A stretch of DNA of 45,126 bases from CAZSIA01 sp045126355 (GTDB taxonomy: Bacteria; Bacillota_I; Bacilli_A; Acholeplasmatales; Anaeroplasmataceae): positions 1 to 45,126 of the forward strand of contig JBGVOE010000015.1 of the NCBI GenBank assembly GCA_045126355.1. The letters are read 5' to 3'. This document shows positions 34,259 to 43,287 of this stretch, one piece after another (position 1 is the stretch's first letter; each line of letters opens with the position of its first letter). A program made the translations under genes and the position numbers. A model generated the notes under the pieces. That model was not told where the DNA came from, searched no databases, and saw nothing but the letters and a program-made list of their open reading frames with translations.

Positions 34259-35071
34259 ATGAGCGTATTAGAAATTAAAAATTTATGTGCGAGAGTGCCT
34301 GAAAAAGACATTTTAAAAGGTGTAGATTTAGTTATTAAGTCTGGCGAAGTTCACGCAATTATGGGTCCTAATGGAACTGGTAAGAGTACTTTATCAAGTG
34401 TTATTATGGGACATCCAAAATATGAAGTTACAGGTGGAGAAATCATTTTAGACGGTGAGTCACTACTTGAAAAAAAGGTAGATGAAAGAGCTAGATTAGG
34501 TTTATTTTTAGCTTATCAATATCCAGCTGAAGTAAGTGGTGTAACAAATAGTGATTTCGTTCATGCTGCTATGAAAGCTAATGGATATAACGAAAGTGTT
34601 TATAAGTTCGCTATTAAATATGATAGAGCTTGTAGAGAGTTAAAAATGGGTAGTGATTTTGCGTCTCGTTATTTAAATGAAGGTTTCTCTGGTGGAGAAA
34701 AGAAACGTAACGAGATTTTACAAATGAAAATGATCAAACCTAAATTTGCGATATTAGATGAAATCGATTCAGGGTTAGACGTTGATGCTTTAAGAATTGT
34801 TGGTGAAAATGTATCTAGTATGGTAAATGAAAACTTTGGTTGTTTATTAATTACACACTACCAAAGACTATTAGACTACATTAAGCCAGATTATGTTCAT
34901 ATAATGATTAATGGTAAAATTGTTAAAACAGGCGGAAAAGAATTAATTGAAAAAATTGACCGTGAAGGATATGATTGGGTAAAACGTGAATTAGGCATTG
35001 AAATTGAAACTGATGAGAAAAAGCGCATTGTATTAGGTACTTGTGGCGCTAAAACAATTGCTAATGAGTAA
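34259..35071 (+). CDS. sufC: SufC, Fe-S assembly ATPase
   Basis: ABC-type ATPase of the SufBCD scaffold that builds [Fe-S] clusters, 270 aa (usual 245-260). Walker A GPNGTGKST at 36-44, Q-loop in AYQYPAEV, a signature GFSGGEKKR near 142-150, and Walker B FAILDEIDSGLD. It ends with an extra basic tail (KKRIVLGTCGAKT) that overlaps sufD. ATG 34259 follows GAGGGTGAT; the in-frame ATG at 34244 would overlap it. It is the first gene of sufCDSUB. Confidence 0.97.
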   Translation: MSVLEIKNLCARVPEKDILKGVDLVIKSGEVHAIMGPNGTGKSTLSSVIMGHPKYEVTGGEIILDGESLLEKKVDERARLGLFLAYQYPAEVSGVTNSDFVHAAMKANGYNESVYKFAIKYDRACRELKMGSDFASRYLNEGFSGGEKKRNEILQMKMIKPKFAILDEIDSGLDVDALRIVGENVSSMVNENFGCLLITHYQRLLDYIKPDYVHIMINGKIVKTGGKELIEKIDREGYDWVKRELGIEIETDEKKRIVLGTCGAKTIANE

Positions 35072-35804
35072 CGAAATTAAACCAGTTATCATGCATAATG
35101 ATAGCCAAATTAATGTTGATTTAAAAGAAAATGGTAATTATATAATAGTTACTGATTTTGATAAAAACGATATTACATTTAATGTTTTAGATAATGTAAA
35201 TGTTAATGTAGTATTGTTTTCTAAAATTAAATCTAATGTTAATTTAAATGTTACAATCAATGAAAATGCCAATTTAAAAATTAACGTTATCTCAATGAAT
35301 AACAGTACAACAGATGTTTATAATTTTAATTTAGTTAAAGAGTATGCGACATTAGAAATGAATGTATTATCATTAGCTAAAGAAGCTAAAAAAGAATTTA
35401 TCTATAATGTAAATCACTTAGCACCTGAGACTAAATCAAGTGTTAGTAACTATGGTATTTCTTTTGATAATGGTAAAAACCATTTTAAAGTTAATGGTAT
35501 TATAAAACAAAATATGAAAAATAGTGATGTTAGACAAATTACAAAAGGATTAATTTTAAGCCCTACAGGTGAATGTTTAGCAGAACCTATTTTATTAATT
35601 GATTATTATGATGTTAAAGCTTATCATGGCGCAACCATTGGTAAAATAAGTGATGATGACTTATTCTATTTAATGAGTAGAGGTTTAACTAAAGAAGAAG
35701 CATTTATGTTAATTATTAATGGTTTACTTGATCCGTTTTTAAAAGATATAAATGATGAAGCAATTAAAGAAGAAGTAATGAATTCTTATTATTCATACTT
35801 TTAA
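35064..35804 (+). CDS. sufD: SufD, short form
   Basis: Scaffold partner of SufB and SufC, 246 aa, well below the usual 380-440. It has the beta-helix region (alternating Asn/Val/Leu: NVNVVLFSKIKSNVNLNVTI) and the C-terminal SufB/SufD family signature TIGKISDDDLFYLMSRGLTKEEAFMLI, which contacts SufC, but lacks most of the N-terminal helical domain. ATG 35064 overlaps the sufC stop by 8 bases and no ribosome site is visible, so it depends on translational coupling. It is not a frameshift remnant: the frame is intact and no missing part lies upstream. Confidence 0.9.
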   Translation: MSNEIKPVIMHNDSQINVDLKENGNYIIVTDFDKNDITFNVLDNVNVNVVLFSKIKSNVNLNVTINENANLKINVISMNNSTTDVYNFNLVKEYATLEMNVLSLAKEAKKEFIYNVNHLAPETKSSVSNYGISFDNGKNHFKVNGIIKQNMKNSDVRQITKGLILSPTGECLAEPILLIDYYDVKAYHGATIGKISDDDLFYLMSRGLTKEEAFMLIINGLLDPFLKDINDEAIKEEVMNSYYSYF

Positions 35805-35817
35805 TATGGTGATATAT

Positions 35818-37017
35818 ATGAATGAATTTAAAAAGGATTTTCCGATTTATCAAAAATACCCGCAATTAGTATATCTAGACAGCGCAGCATCAAGCTTAAA
35901 GTGTCAAAGGGTTATTGATAAATTAGATCATTATTATAATAGAATAGGCGTAAATGTTCATAGAGGAGTTTATCGTTTAAGTTATGAAGCAACAGACCTT
36001 TATGAAGGAGCAAGAGAAATTATCGCTAACTTTATTAATAGTAGTTTTGAAGAAGTAGTATTTACTAGAGGATGTAGTTCATCACTTAATTTAGTAGCGT
36101 TAAGCTATGGAATGGAATTTGTGAATGCTGGTGATGAAGTTATTGTAACTGAGTTAGAACATCATTCAAACTTAATTCCTTGGATGAATGTTTGTAAGAA
36201 AAAAGGTGCTACATTAAAGTATGTTCCTTTAACTAAAGATGGAAGAATTACAGTAGAAAACTTTAAAAGCGTTATTTCTAGTAAAACAAAAGTAGTAGCA
36301 ATTAACCATGTATCAAATGTAATGGGTTATATTACACCTATTAAAGAAATCGTTGAAATTGCACATCAATATGGTGCGGTTGTTAGTGTAGATGGTGCTC
36401 AAGCTATCCCACATATGAAAGTTGATGTAAAAGAATTAGATTGTGATTTCTATTCATTCTCAGGACATAAGATGTGTGGACCAACTGGTGTTGGAGTACT
36501 ATATGGTAAGAAAGAAATACTAGATAAAATGGAACCGATTGAATTTGGTGGAGATATGGCTGATGAAGTATTTAAAAATTATGCTACTTATAAAGACACT
36601 CCATACAAATTTGAAACAGGAACACCAATTATTGCGGAAGCTATTGCCTTAGCTGAAGCATGCTTATATTTAAATGAAGTTGGTTATGATTATATTAGTA
36701 AGCATGAACATGAGTTAAAAGAACTTGCTTTAAAAGAATTATTAAAAATAGATGGAATTGAAATCTATAATCCTACATGTGAAACAGGTATTATTACTTT
36801 CAATGTAGCTGGAGTTCATCCACATGATGCAGCAAGTGTATTTGATAAAAATGATGTATGTATTAGAGCTGGTCATCACTGTGCTCAACCTATAACTCAT
36901 TTTTTAGGACAAATGTCAACTATAAGAGCTTCGTTCTATTTTTACAATGATGCCGAAGATGTCAGAAAGTTTGTTGAAACAGTGAAAGAAGCTGTAGAAT
37001 TTTTCGGACAGTTTTAA
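35818..37017 (+). CDS. sufS: SufS cysteine desulfurase
   Basis: PLP enzyme (class II cysteine desulfurase) that takes sulfur from L-Cys as a persulfide, 399 aa. PLP Lys218 in SFSGHKMCGPTG, PLP-holding motif VDGAQAIPH near 191-199, TELEHHSN near 111-118, and the catalytic Cys355 in RAGHHCAQP (short loop, typical of SufS). TGGTGAT precedes ATG 35818. One change from the family: FTRGTTE reads FTRGCSS. It is next to SufU, its sulfur acceptor. Confidence 0.97.
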   Translation: MNEFKKDFPIYQKYPQLVYLDSAASSLKCQRVIDKLDHYYNRIGVNVHRGVYRLSYEATDLYEGAREIIANFINSSFEEVVFTRGCSSSLNLVALSYGMEFVNAGDEVIVTELEHHSNLIPWMNVCKKKGATLKYVPLTKDGRITVENFKSVISSKTKVVAINHVSNVMGYITPIKEIVEIAHQYGAVVSVDGAQAIPHMKVDVKELDCDFYSFSGHKMCGPTGVGVLYGKKEILDKMEPIEFGGDMADEVFKNYATYKDTPYKFETGTPIIAEAIALAEACLYLNEVGYDYISKHEHELKELALKELLKIDGIEIYNPTCETGIITFNVAGVHPHDAASVFDKNDVCIRAGHHCAQPITHFLGQMSTIRASFYFYNDAEDVRKFVETVKEAVEFFGQF

Positions 37018-37043
37018 GTTTAATTAGAAGGGAAATATTAGTT

Positions 37044-37478
37044 ATGATTAATCTTGAACAATTATACAGACAAGTTATTATGGATAATTATAAAAATCCA
37101 AAAAATAAAGGACTAATCCTTAAACCTGAATATCGTAATGTACACTTAAAGAATCCATCATGTGGTGATGATATGCATGTATCATTAAGAGTTGAAGATG
37201 GAAATATCTTAGACATTCGCCATGATGGACATGGATGCAGCATTTGTTGTTCTAGTGCAAGTGTTATGAGTGAATTATTAAAAGGTAAAAGCATTGATGA
37301 AGCAACAGAAATTATTAATGACTTTTATGAAATGGTTAAAGGTAATGAAATTGCTGATGAAGAAAGAATGGATGAAGCTATTGCTTATAAAAGTGTTAGT
37401 CAATTTCCAGCACGTATTAAATGTGCAACATTAGCATGGAAAGCAATAGAAGAAGCAATAAAACAAAATAAAGAATAG
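37044..37478 (+). CDS. sufU: SufU zinc sulfurtransferase
   Basis: Receives persulfide sulfur from SufS and passes it to SufBCD; 144 aa. Zn ligands are visible at Cys40 and Asp42 (NPSCGDD), Cys65 (GCSICCSSAS), and Cys127 (RIKCATLAW), closely matching the Bacillus SufU C41/D43/C66/C128 set. AAGGGAA precedes the ATG. The insert between residues 98 and 112 (GNEIADEERMD) is the SufU feature that separates it from IscU. Confidence 0.96.
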   Translation: MINLEQLYRQVIMDNYKNPKNKGLILKPEYRNVHLKNPSCGDDMHVSLRVEDGNILDIRHDGHGCSICCSSASVMSELLKGKSIDEATEIINDFYEMVKGNEIADEERMDEAIAYKSVSQFPARIKCATLAWKAIEEAIKQNKE

Positions 37479-37490
37479 CGGGTGATTTAT

Positions 37491-38894
37491 ATGCCAGATA
37501 AAAAATATGATGAAATTGTTGGCGAATATAAATACGGATTTAAAACCGAAGTGAAAAATGTAGTAGATACGGGAAAAGGCCTTAGTGAAGAGGTAATTAG
37601 AACTATTTCTAAACTTAAGAATGAGCCTGAATGGATGTTAGAATTCCGTCTAAAAAGCTATAAAGCATTCTTAGAAAAAGAAAATCCAACTTGGGGACCA
37701 GATTTAAGCGAAATAGATTTTAATGACTATACATACTTTATCAGAAGTAGTGAAAAAACAGAAAGTAGCTGGGATGAAGTACCTGAAGCTATTAAAGATA
37801 CTTTTGATAAATTAGGTATTCCTGAAGCAGAACAAAAGTTCTTAGCAGGTGTATCTACACAATTTGAAAGTGAAGTTGTATATCATAATACAATGGCTGA
37901 ACTAGAAGAGTTGGGTGTTATTTTCTGTGACACTGATACAGCGGTAAGATTATATCCTGATTTAGTAAAAGAATATTTTGGTAAAGTTGTGCCACCAACA
38001 GATAATAAATACGCAGCCTTAAACAGCGCTGTTTGGAGTGGTGGATCATTCATCTATGTCCCTAAAGGAGTTAAGATTGAAAAGCCATTACAATCTTATT
38101 TTAGAATTAACTCAGAACAAATGGGTCAATTTGAAAGAACATTAATTATTGTAGATGAAGGCGCAAGCGTTCACTATGTAGAAGGTTGTACTGCACCTAT
38201 TTATTCAAAAGATTCATTACATGCCGCAGTTGTAGAAATCTATGTTTTAAAAGATGCATATTGTCGTTATTCAACTGTTCAAAACTGGGCTAATAATATT
38301 ATTAACTTAGTTACAAAAAGAACATTAGTTGAAGAAAACGGACATATGGAATGGATTGACGGTAACGTTGGTGCGGGTATTAATATGAAATATCCAGCTT
38401 GTATTTTAAAAGGAGATTATGCAAAAGGAACAACTGTTTCAATTGCTTTTGCAGGTCCTGGTCAAATCCAAGATACAGGTGCTAAAATGGTTCATATTGG
38501 AAGAAACACTACTTCACAAATTATTTCAAAATCACTTTGTCGTGGTGGAGGTACTGTAAACTATAGAGGTTTAGTAAAAGCCGCTAAAGGTGCAAAAGGT
38601 GCAAGAAGTCATGTTGAATGTGATACTATTATTTTAGATGATATTTCAAAAAGTGATACAATCCCAACAAACATTGGATCAAATGATGAAATCTATTTAG
38701 AACATGAAGCTACAGTTTCAAAAGTAAGTGATGATCAATTATTCTATTTAATGAGTAGAGGATTAACTGAAAAAGAAGCTACTGAAATGATTGTTATGGG
38801 ATTCATCGAACCATTCGCTAAAGAGTTACCAATGGAATACGCAGTTGAATTAAATAGATTAATAAAATTAGAAATGACAGACTCTATCGGTTAA
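37491..38894 (+). CDS. sufB: SufB, Fe-S scaffold
   Basis: Main scaffold of SufBCD, 467 aa, the full family length. N-terminal helical part (EPEWMLEFRLKSYKAF), middle beta-helix with WSGGSFIYVPKGV and HYVEGCTAP (Cys of the cluster path), SLCRGGGTVNYRGLV, and the C-terminal signature SDDQLFYLMSRGLTEKEA shared with SufD. GGGTGATTT precedes ATG 37491 (an in-frame GTG at 37482 is inside that site). It is the last gene of the operon; its stop codon lies in the loop of the terminator stem. The intact Suf set implies this cell makes clusters for PFOR and TtcA. Confidence 0.98.
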   Translation: MPDKKYDEIVGEYKYGFKTEVKNVVDTGKGLSEEVIRTISKLKNEPEWMLEFRLKSYKAFLEKENPTWGPDLSEIDFNDYTYFIRSSEKTESSWDEVPEAIKDTFDKLGIPEAEQKFLAGVSTQFESEVVYHNTMAELEELGVIFCDTDTAVRLYPDLVKEYFGKVVPPTDNKYAALNSAVWSGGSFIYVPKGVKIEKPLQSYFRINSEQMGQFERTLIIVDEGASVHYVEGCTAPIYSKDSLHAAVVEIYVLKDAYCRYSTVQNWANNIINLVTKRTLVEENGHMEWIDGNVGAGINMKYPACILKGDYAKGTTVSIAFAGPGQIQDTGAKMVHIGRNTTSQIISKSLCRGGGTVNYRGLVKAAKGAKGARSHVECDTIILDDISKSDTIPTNIGSNDEIYLEHEATVSKVSDDQLFYLMSRGLTEKEATEMIVMGFIEPFAKELPMEYAVELNRLIKLEMTDSIG

Positions 38895-38911
38895 TACCGA
38901 TGGAGTTTTTT
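38881..38911 (+). terminator. Terminator of the suf operon
   Basis: The stem ACTCTATCGGT / ACCGATGGAGT with loop TAAT, followed by a T-run; the left arm is the last codons of sufB. Confidence 0.9.
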
Positions 38912-38982
38912 CTTAAAATTTCTAAATGTCATTTTAAACATAAAACAGTATAAAAATTCATATCTTTAAATGGGTGGTTAGA

Positions 38983-39699
38983 ATGAAAATATTTATTAAA
39001 GATATTAATATTAATTATGAAGTTAGTGGAGTAGGTGCTCCACTTATTTTTTTACATGGATGGGGATTAGATTTACATACTTTTGATAATCTCACAAAAG
39101 AGTTAAGTGAAGACTATAGTGTATATCAAATAGACTTACCTGGCTTTGGAGAAAGTGACATTTTAAATTCTTATACAATAGAAGAATACGCGAACTATAT
39201 AAACGAATTTTGCCTTAGTTTAGCCATAATTAATCCGATTATAATAGGGCATTCTTTTGGTGGAAGAGTAGCTATGATGTATGCGAGTAGATATGATGTT
39301 GATAAATTGATTTTGATATCAAGTCCTGGCATTAAAGAAAAATTTAATCTATTAACTTATTTAAAAATTAAGCTTTATAGATTTGGGAAAATGCTAAAAA
39401 TTGATTTTAATATGGGGTCAATTGATTATAAAAATTCAAAAGGTTATTTAAAAAATGTTTTAGTAAAAGCAGTGAATTTTGATTTATCATCAGATATAAA
39501 AAAAATAAAATGTCCAACCCTTCTTTTATACGGTAAAAAAGATAAAGCAGTCCCTCTTTATATAGGTAAAAGAATAAATAATCTTATTTCTGATAGTGGA
39601 CTTGTAGTAGTAGATAAGGCCTCTCATTTTCCTTATATAGAACGATTTAGATTTTGTTTAATTATTATAAAATCATTTTTATACGGGAATAAGATATGA
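38983..39699 (+). CDS. Alpha/beta hydrolase, first gene of the Mur-ligase cassette
   Basis: Soluble alpha/beta-fold hydrolase, 238 aa, substrate unknown. LFLHGWG-like IFLHGWGLD (oxyanion region), nucleophile elbow GHSFGG, acid in LLYGKKDKAVP, and His in KASHFPYIE, in order. It lacks the N-terminal TM of the other hydrolase at 6823. GGGTGG precedes ATG 38983. Its stop overlaps the start of the Mur-ligase-like gene by 4 bases. Placement with a Mur ligase and an ATP-grasp enzyme hints at acting on a peptide or ester intermediate in a wall- or peptide-building step, but that is only context. Confidence 0.85.
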   Translation: MKIFIKDININYEVSGVGAPLIFLHGWGLDLHTFDNLTKELSEDYSVYQIDLPGFGESDILNSYTIEEYANYINEFCLSLAIINPIIIGHSFGGRVAMMYASRYDVDKLILISSPGIKEKFNLLTYLKIKLYRFGKMLKIDFNMGSIDYKNSKGYLKNVLVKAVNFDLSSDIKKIKCPTLLLYGKKDKAVPLYIGKRINNLISDSGLVVVDKASHFPYIERFRFCLIIIKSFLYGNKI

Positions 39700-41132
39700 T
39701 CTATATTGCATTAAGTATTTTAATTAAAATGTATTTATTTTTTAATGCGTTTCAAAAATCTTTTTATGAATATAAATCGCTTTTTACATATCTAATTAAA
39801 AATTATCCTATTTTATCTTTATCTAGTGTAAGTATTGGTTTGTTATTTATATTTGAAAGTGTTTATTTAAATATCATTGTTATTTTTTCACTTTTAGTTC
39901 AACTATTATTTTTAGTAAAAAAGAGTAAGGTTTATTTAAAAATTACAAAAAGGATTGTTAGATTATTTCTAACCACATCTTTCTTAACAATAATTTTTTC
40001 ATTATTTATTAATCCGTTTATAATTGATTTAATTTTACCACTGGTTATTATTTTAGCTGATTTTATAAATAAACCATTTGAAAGATTAATTAATAAACGC
40101 TTTATAGAAAAAGCAAAAAATAAAATTAAAAATAATAGTTCTATTAAAATAGCTATTACTGGTTCTTATGGCAAAACAAGTGTTAAAAATTATATTTATG
40201 ATGTATTAAGTAGCAAATATATCGTTAAGAGGACACCTCATTCATATAATACTCCTTTAGGAATTTCAAGGTTTATTAATGAAGAGAATTTTGATTATAC
40301 AGATTTTATAATTTATGAGTTTGGGGCTAGAAGAAATAATGATATAAAAGAATTAAATACAAATTATAAATATGATATAGCTATTGTTACTGAAATAGGA
40401 AAAATGCATATAGATACTTTTGGTGGTTTTGAAGCGATAGTAAAAGAGAAAATGAGTTTAGTAGATTTATTAGAAGATGACAAAATTGCGATTTTAAATT
40501 ATGAGAATGAATATATTAGAAATCATGATGTTAGATGTGGAAAATATACATATGGTTTTAATTATGGAGACTTTACTGCTAAAAATATTGAATTAAGTAT
40601 TTACGGATCAAAATTTGATTTATATATTTATGATAAATTTATAAAAAGATTATCTATAAAAACTTTAGGGAGAAGTTCAATTTTAAATGTCTTACCAGCA
40701 TTAATAATGTGTTATTTATATGATATTAATTATGATGTGGTTAGTAAGATAGAGCAGGTTACTAACAGATTATCTTTAAGAAAATTTGATGACTATTATA
40801 TTTTAGATGATGCATATAACTCAAATATAAAGGGAGCTAAATATGCACTTGAAGTTTTGAATACCCATCCAGGTAAAAAGTATTTAATTACACCAGGATT
40901 TGTTGAGATGGATATGATAAAGGAAGAATTAGTGAATTTGTATGGTAAAGAAATATCACAAACTGTTGATTGCGTTATTTTAGTTAGAAATGATTTCACA
41001 ATATTATTAGGAAAAAGTATTAAAGATAAAGAAGTGATTTTTGTAGAAAGTTTTAAAGATGGTTTTAATTTGTTTTTAAAAATTAAAGAAAAAGATTCTA
41101 TTTTGTTAATAGAAAATGACTTACTTAATTAG
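39696..41132 (+). CDS. Membrane-anchored Mur-ligase-like peptide ligase
   Basis: Mur ligase family enzyme, 478 aa. The first about 125 residues are several TM helices (about 1-20, 37-75 and 92-124). The catalytic part then starts: P-loop GSYGKTS at 156-162 (the Mur GTNGKT motif), YNTPLGIS near 184, the catalytic Glu region EFGARRNNDI, EIGKMHIDTFGG (the carbamoylated-Lys region KEKMSLV follows), and YILDDAYNSN, the C-terminal domain motif of MurF. It therefore looks MurF-like but with its own membrane anchor instead of the UDP-MurNAc-binding N-domain. It overlaps the upstream hydrolase by 4 bases and is followed 10 bases later by a D-Ala-D-Ala-ligase-like gene. An amide bond between a membrane-bound acceptor and an amino acid or peptide is the likely product; the acceptor is unknown. 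Confidence 0.85.
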   Translation: MIYIALSILIKMYLFFNAFQKSFYEYKSLFTYLIKNYPILSLSSVSIGLLFIFESVYLNIIVIFSLLVQLLFLVKKSKVYLKITKRIVRLFLTTSFLTIIFSLFINPFIIDLILPLVIILADFINKPFERLINKRFIEKAKNKIKNNSSIKIAITGSYGKTSVKNYIYDVLSSKYIVKRTPHSYNTPLGISRFINEENFDYTDFIIYEFGARRNNDIKELNTNYKYDIAIVTEIGKMHIDTFGGFEAIVKEKMSLVDLLEDDKIAILNYENEYIRNHDVRCGKYTYGFNYGDFTAKNIELSIYGSKFDLYIYDKFIKRLSIKTLGRSSILNVLPALIMCYLYDINYDVVSKIEQVTNRLSLRKFDDYYILDDAYNSNIKGAKYALEVLNTHPGKKYLITPGFVEMDMIKEELVNLYGKEISQTVDCVILVRNDFTILLGKSIKDKEVIFVESFKDGFNLFLKIKEKDSILLIENDLLN

Positions 41133-41142
41133 GGAGAATAAA

Positions 41143-42171
41143 ATGAGGATAGGAATACTATTTGGAGGTAAATCTTATGAACATGATATTTCAATTATTA
41201 CAGCTAATGTAATCTATCATGCTTTAAAAGAAAAGTTTGATGTCGAATTACTTTATATTGATAAGTTAGGTAGATTTAAACTACCTACTAAATTTAATAT
41301 AAGTGATTTTGCGACTAATAAAAAATATAGGGATTTTAACTTTAGAAAAAAAGGTATTATTGTAGGTTGTAAGAAAAGAAAGATTGATGTTATTATTAGT
41401 GCGATGCATGGGGTAAATGGTGAAGATGGAGTAGGGGCAGTAATTGCTAATTTATATGATATACCTTTTGTTGGTACTAATCATATTTCAAGTGGATTAT
41501 TAATGGATAAATACTTTACCTACGCTGTTTTACGTTCTAATGGAATAAAAACTATAAACACAAAATTCTATTTAAAAAATGATGTATTAGCTAGTAGAAA
41601 TTTCCCTTTAATTGTTAAACCTGCTAGACTTGGTTCTTCAATTGGAATTTCAAAAATAAATAATTTTGATGAGTTAGAAGCCAAATGTAATAGTGCTTTT
41701 TTATTCGATAATAAGATAGTACTTCAACCTTTTATAACTGACTTTAAAGAGTTTAATCAAGCTGCTTATTCATATGATGGAAAGATTATCACCTCAAACG
41801 TTGAAGAGGTTTTTAAGAGTGAGGAAATATTAAGTTTTGATGATAAGTATTTAACTTCTAAAACACCAAAAAGGCATGCGTTTGTTACAGATAGTGCGAT
41901 TGTTGAGAAGATAACAGATATTACAAAAAAGATATACCATATTTTTGAACTTTCTGGGATTGTGCGAATTGATTACATGATGGTTTTTGATGAGGTATTA
42001 GTTAACGAAATTAATACTACTCCAGGGTCACTTGCTTATTATTTATTTGAAGATAAGATTTTAGATTTATTAGAAAAACAAATTAAAACAGCCCTATTTA
42101 ATTTTCAAAATAAGAAAAATCCAATTTTTGAAAGTTCAATTTTAGAACAAAATTATTCTATTAAGAAATAA
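41143..42171 (+). CDS. D-Ala-D-Ala ligase-like ATP-grasp enzyme
   Basis: ATP-grasp ligase of the Ddl family, 342 aa. FGGKSYEHDIS (the GGxSxEHxVS start, Glu13 region), HGVNGEDG, GLLMDK, KPARLGSSIGI (ATP loop), and EINTTPGSLAYY (Mg-ligand Glu and Asn). Ddl makes D-Ala-D-Ala for MurF, so the pair with the Mur-ligase-like gene is functionally logical. It lacks parts of the standard spacing: the insert TPKRHAFVTD replaces the usual PA-x-L loop, so another dipeptide (such as D-Ala-D-Ser or D-Ala-D-Lac) cannot be excluded. GGGAG lies 8 bases before ATG 41143. It is the last gene of the cassette. Confidence 0.88.
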   Translation: MRIGILFGGKSYEHDISIITANVIYHALKEKFDVELLYIDKLGRFKLPTKFNISDFATNKKYRDFNFRKKGIIVGCKKRKIDVIISAMHGVNGEDGVGAVIANLYDIPFVGTNHISSGLLMDKYFTYAVLRSNGIKTINTKFYLKNDVLASRNFPLIVKPARLGSSIGISKINNFDELEAKCNSAFLFDNKIVLQPFITDFKEFNQAAYSYDGKIITSNVEEVFKSEEILSFDDKYLTSKTPKRHAFVTDSAIVEKITDITKKIYHIFELSGIVRIDYMMVFDEVLVNEINTTPGSLAYYLFEDKILDLLEKQIKTALFNFQNKKNPIFESSILEQNYSIKK

Positions 42172-42177
42172 TTAATA

Positions 42178-42186
42178 TGGTATAAT
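42178..42186 (+). promoter_or_regulatory. Extended -10 promoter of the aldolase gene
   Basis: TGGTATAAT, a TGn plus perfect TATAAT, directly after the upstream stop; GGAGG follows at about 42205. Confidence 0.6.
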
Positions 42187-42217
42187 CTAAATTGTTAATA
42201 AATAGGAGGCGATCTTA

Positions 42218-43237
42218 ATGTTTAATTTTAAAAATGATTATTGTTATATCGCACATGAAAATATTTTAAATGCGATGTTTAATTTAAAAGATGAAGCGCA
42301 TGAAGTTTATGGTTTAGATAAACACAGTGCTAATGCGAAAGAGTTAATAAAAAAATATATTAATGATGTGGATGTTGATATTCACTTTTTAGTTGGTGGG
42401 ACAATTACAAATAAAACAGTGATTTCACATATCTTAAGACCATATGAAGCAGTTATCTCAGCTACTACAGGACATATTAATGTCCATGAAACTGGTGCGA
42501 TTGAAGCGAGTGGTCATAAGGTAGTAACTATTAATTCTTATGATGGTAAAGTTAAGGCTGATGATATTTTAAAATGTCTTAAAACACATACTGATGAACA
42601 TATGGTTTTACCTAAGTTACTTTATATTTCGGAGTCTACTGAGACAGGTAGTGTTTATAGTAGGGAAGAATTAAAAGAGTTATATACTTGTTGTAAAGAA
42701 AATGGGTTATATCTTTTGGTTGATGGTGCACGTTTAGGAGCGGCACTAGCTACAAATTTAATTACGATTGATGATCTTGCTCATTACACAGATGCCTTCT
42801 ATATTGGTGGGACTAAAAATGGTGCTTTATTAGGTGAGGCAATTGTAGTTGTTAATGATAATTTAAAAGAAAACTTCCGTTTTTCAATTAAGCAAAATGG
42901 TGGAATGTATTCTAAAGGATTTGTTGCTGGTATTCAATTTGAAGCATTATTTACAAATGATTTATTTTTAAAGTTATCTATTAATGCTAATGAATCTGCA
43001 AAACTTCTATATAATGAATTGATTAAAAGAGGTATTAAATTCCAAAGTGAGTGTATTACTAATCAAATTTTCCCAATTGTATCTAATGAGATGTATGATA
43101 AATTAAAAGAAATTGCTTATTTTGAATTATGGGAAGATTTAATTGATTCTAAAGTTATAAGATTTGTTTGTAATTTTAAAACAACTACAACTGATGTGTT
43201 AAACTTTGTTTCAGAAATTGATTTGTTATTAAAATAA
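42218..43237 (+). CDS. Threonine-aldolase-type PLP enzyme (beta-eliminating lyase family)
   Basis: PLP-dependent enzyme of the low-specificity L-threonine aldolase family (PF01212), 339 aa, cleaving threonine or related beta-hydroxy amino acids to glycine and an aldehyde. SATTGHINVHETGAIEASGHKV (His stacking on PLP), VDGARLGAAL (Asp to PLP nitrogen), and the Schiff-base Lys in YIGGTKNGAL near 198. AGGAGG lies 9 bases before the ATG. It follows the Mur-ligase cassette on the same strand with its own extended -10. A racemase- or D-amino-acid-aldolase-like role supplying the upstream ligases is possible, but it is not shown by sequence. Confidence 0.88.
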   Translation: MFNFKNDYCYIAHENILNAMFNLKDEAHEVYGLDKHSANAKELIKKYINDVDVDIHFLVGGTITNKTVISHILRPYEAVISATTGHINVHETGAIEASGHKVVTINSYDGKVKADDILKCLKTHTDEHMVLPKLLYISESTETGSVYSREELKELYTCCKENGLYLLVDGARLGAALATNLITIDDLAHYTDAFYIGGTKNGALLGEAIVVVNDNLKENFRFSIKQNGGMYSKGFVAGIQFEALFTNDLFLKLSINANESAKLLYNELIKRGIKFQSECITNQIFPIVSNEMYDKLKEIAYFELWEDLIDSKVIRFVCNFKTTTTDVLNFVSEIDLLLK

Positions 43238-43255
43238 AAAATTCTATTAAAAGTT

Positions 43256-43275
43256 AAAGTATGGTAAAATACTTT
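43256..43275 (+). promoter_or_regulatory. Extended -10 in inverted repeat before the PucR-like gene
   Basis: TGGTAAAAT (43262-43270) sits within a perfect inverted repeat AAAGTAT / ATACTTT (43256-43262 and 43269-43275). A regulator bound here would block the promoter; autoregulation is possible. The ribosome site GAGGCGAG follows. Confidence 0.5.
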
Positions 43276-43287
43276 TGAGGCGAGAAT

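Noticed and set aside
35064..35804. sufD as a broken gene or pseudogene
   Set aside because: The frame is intact, the family signature end is present, it is coupled to sufC, and the rest of the operon is intact; a short functional form is more likely.
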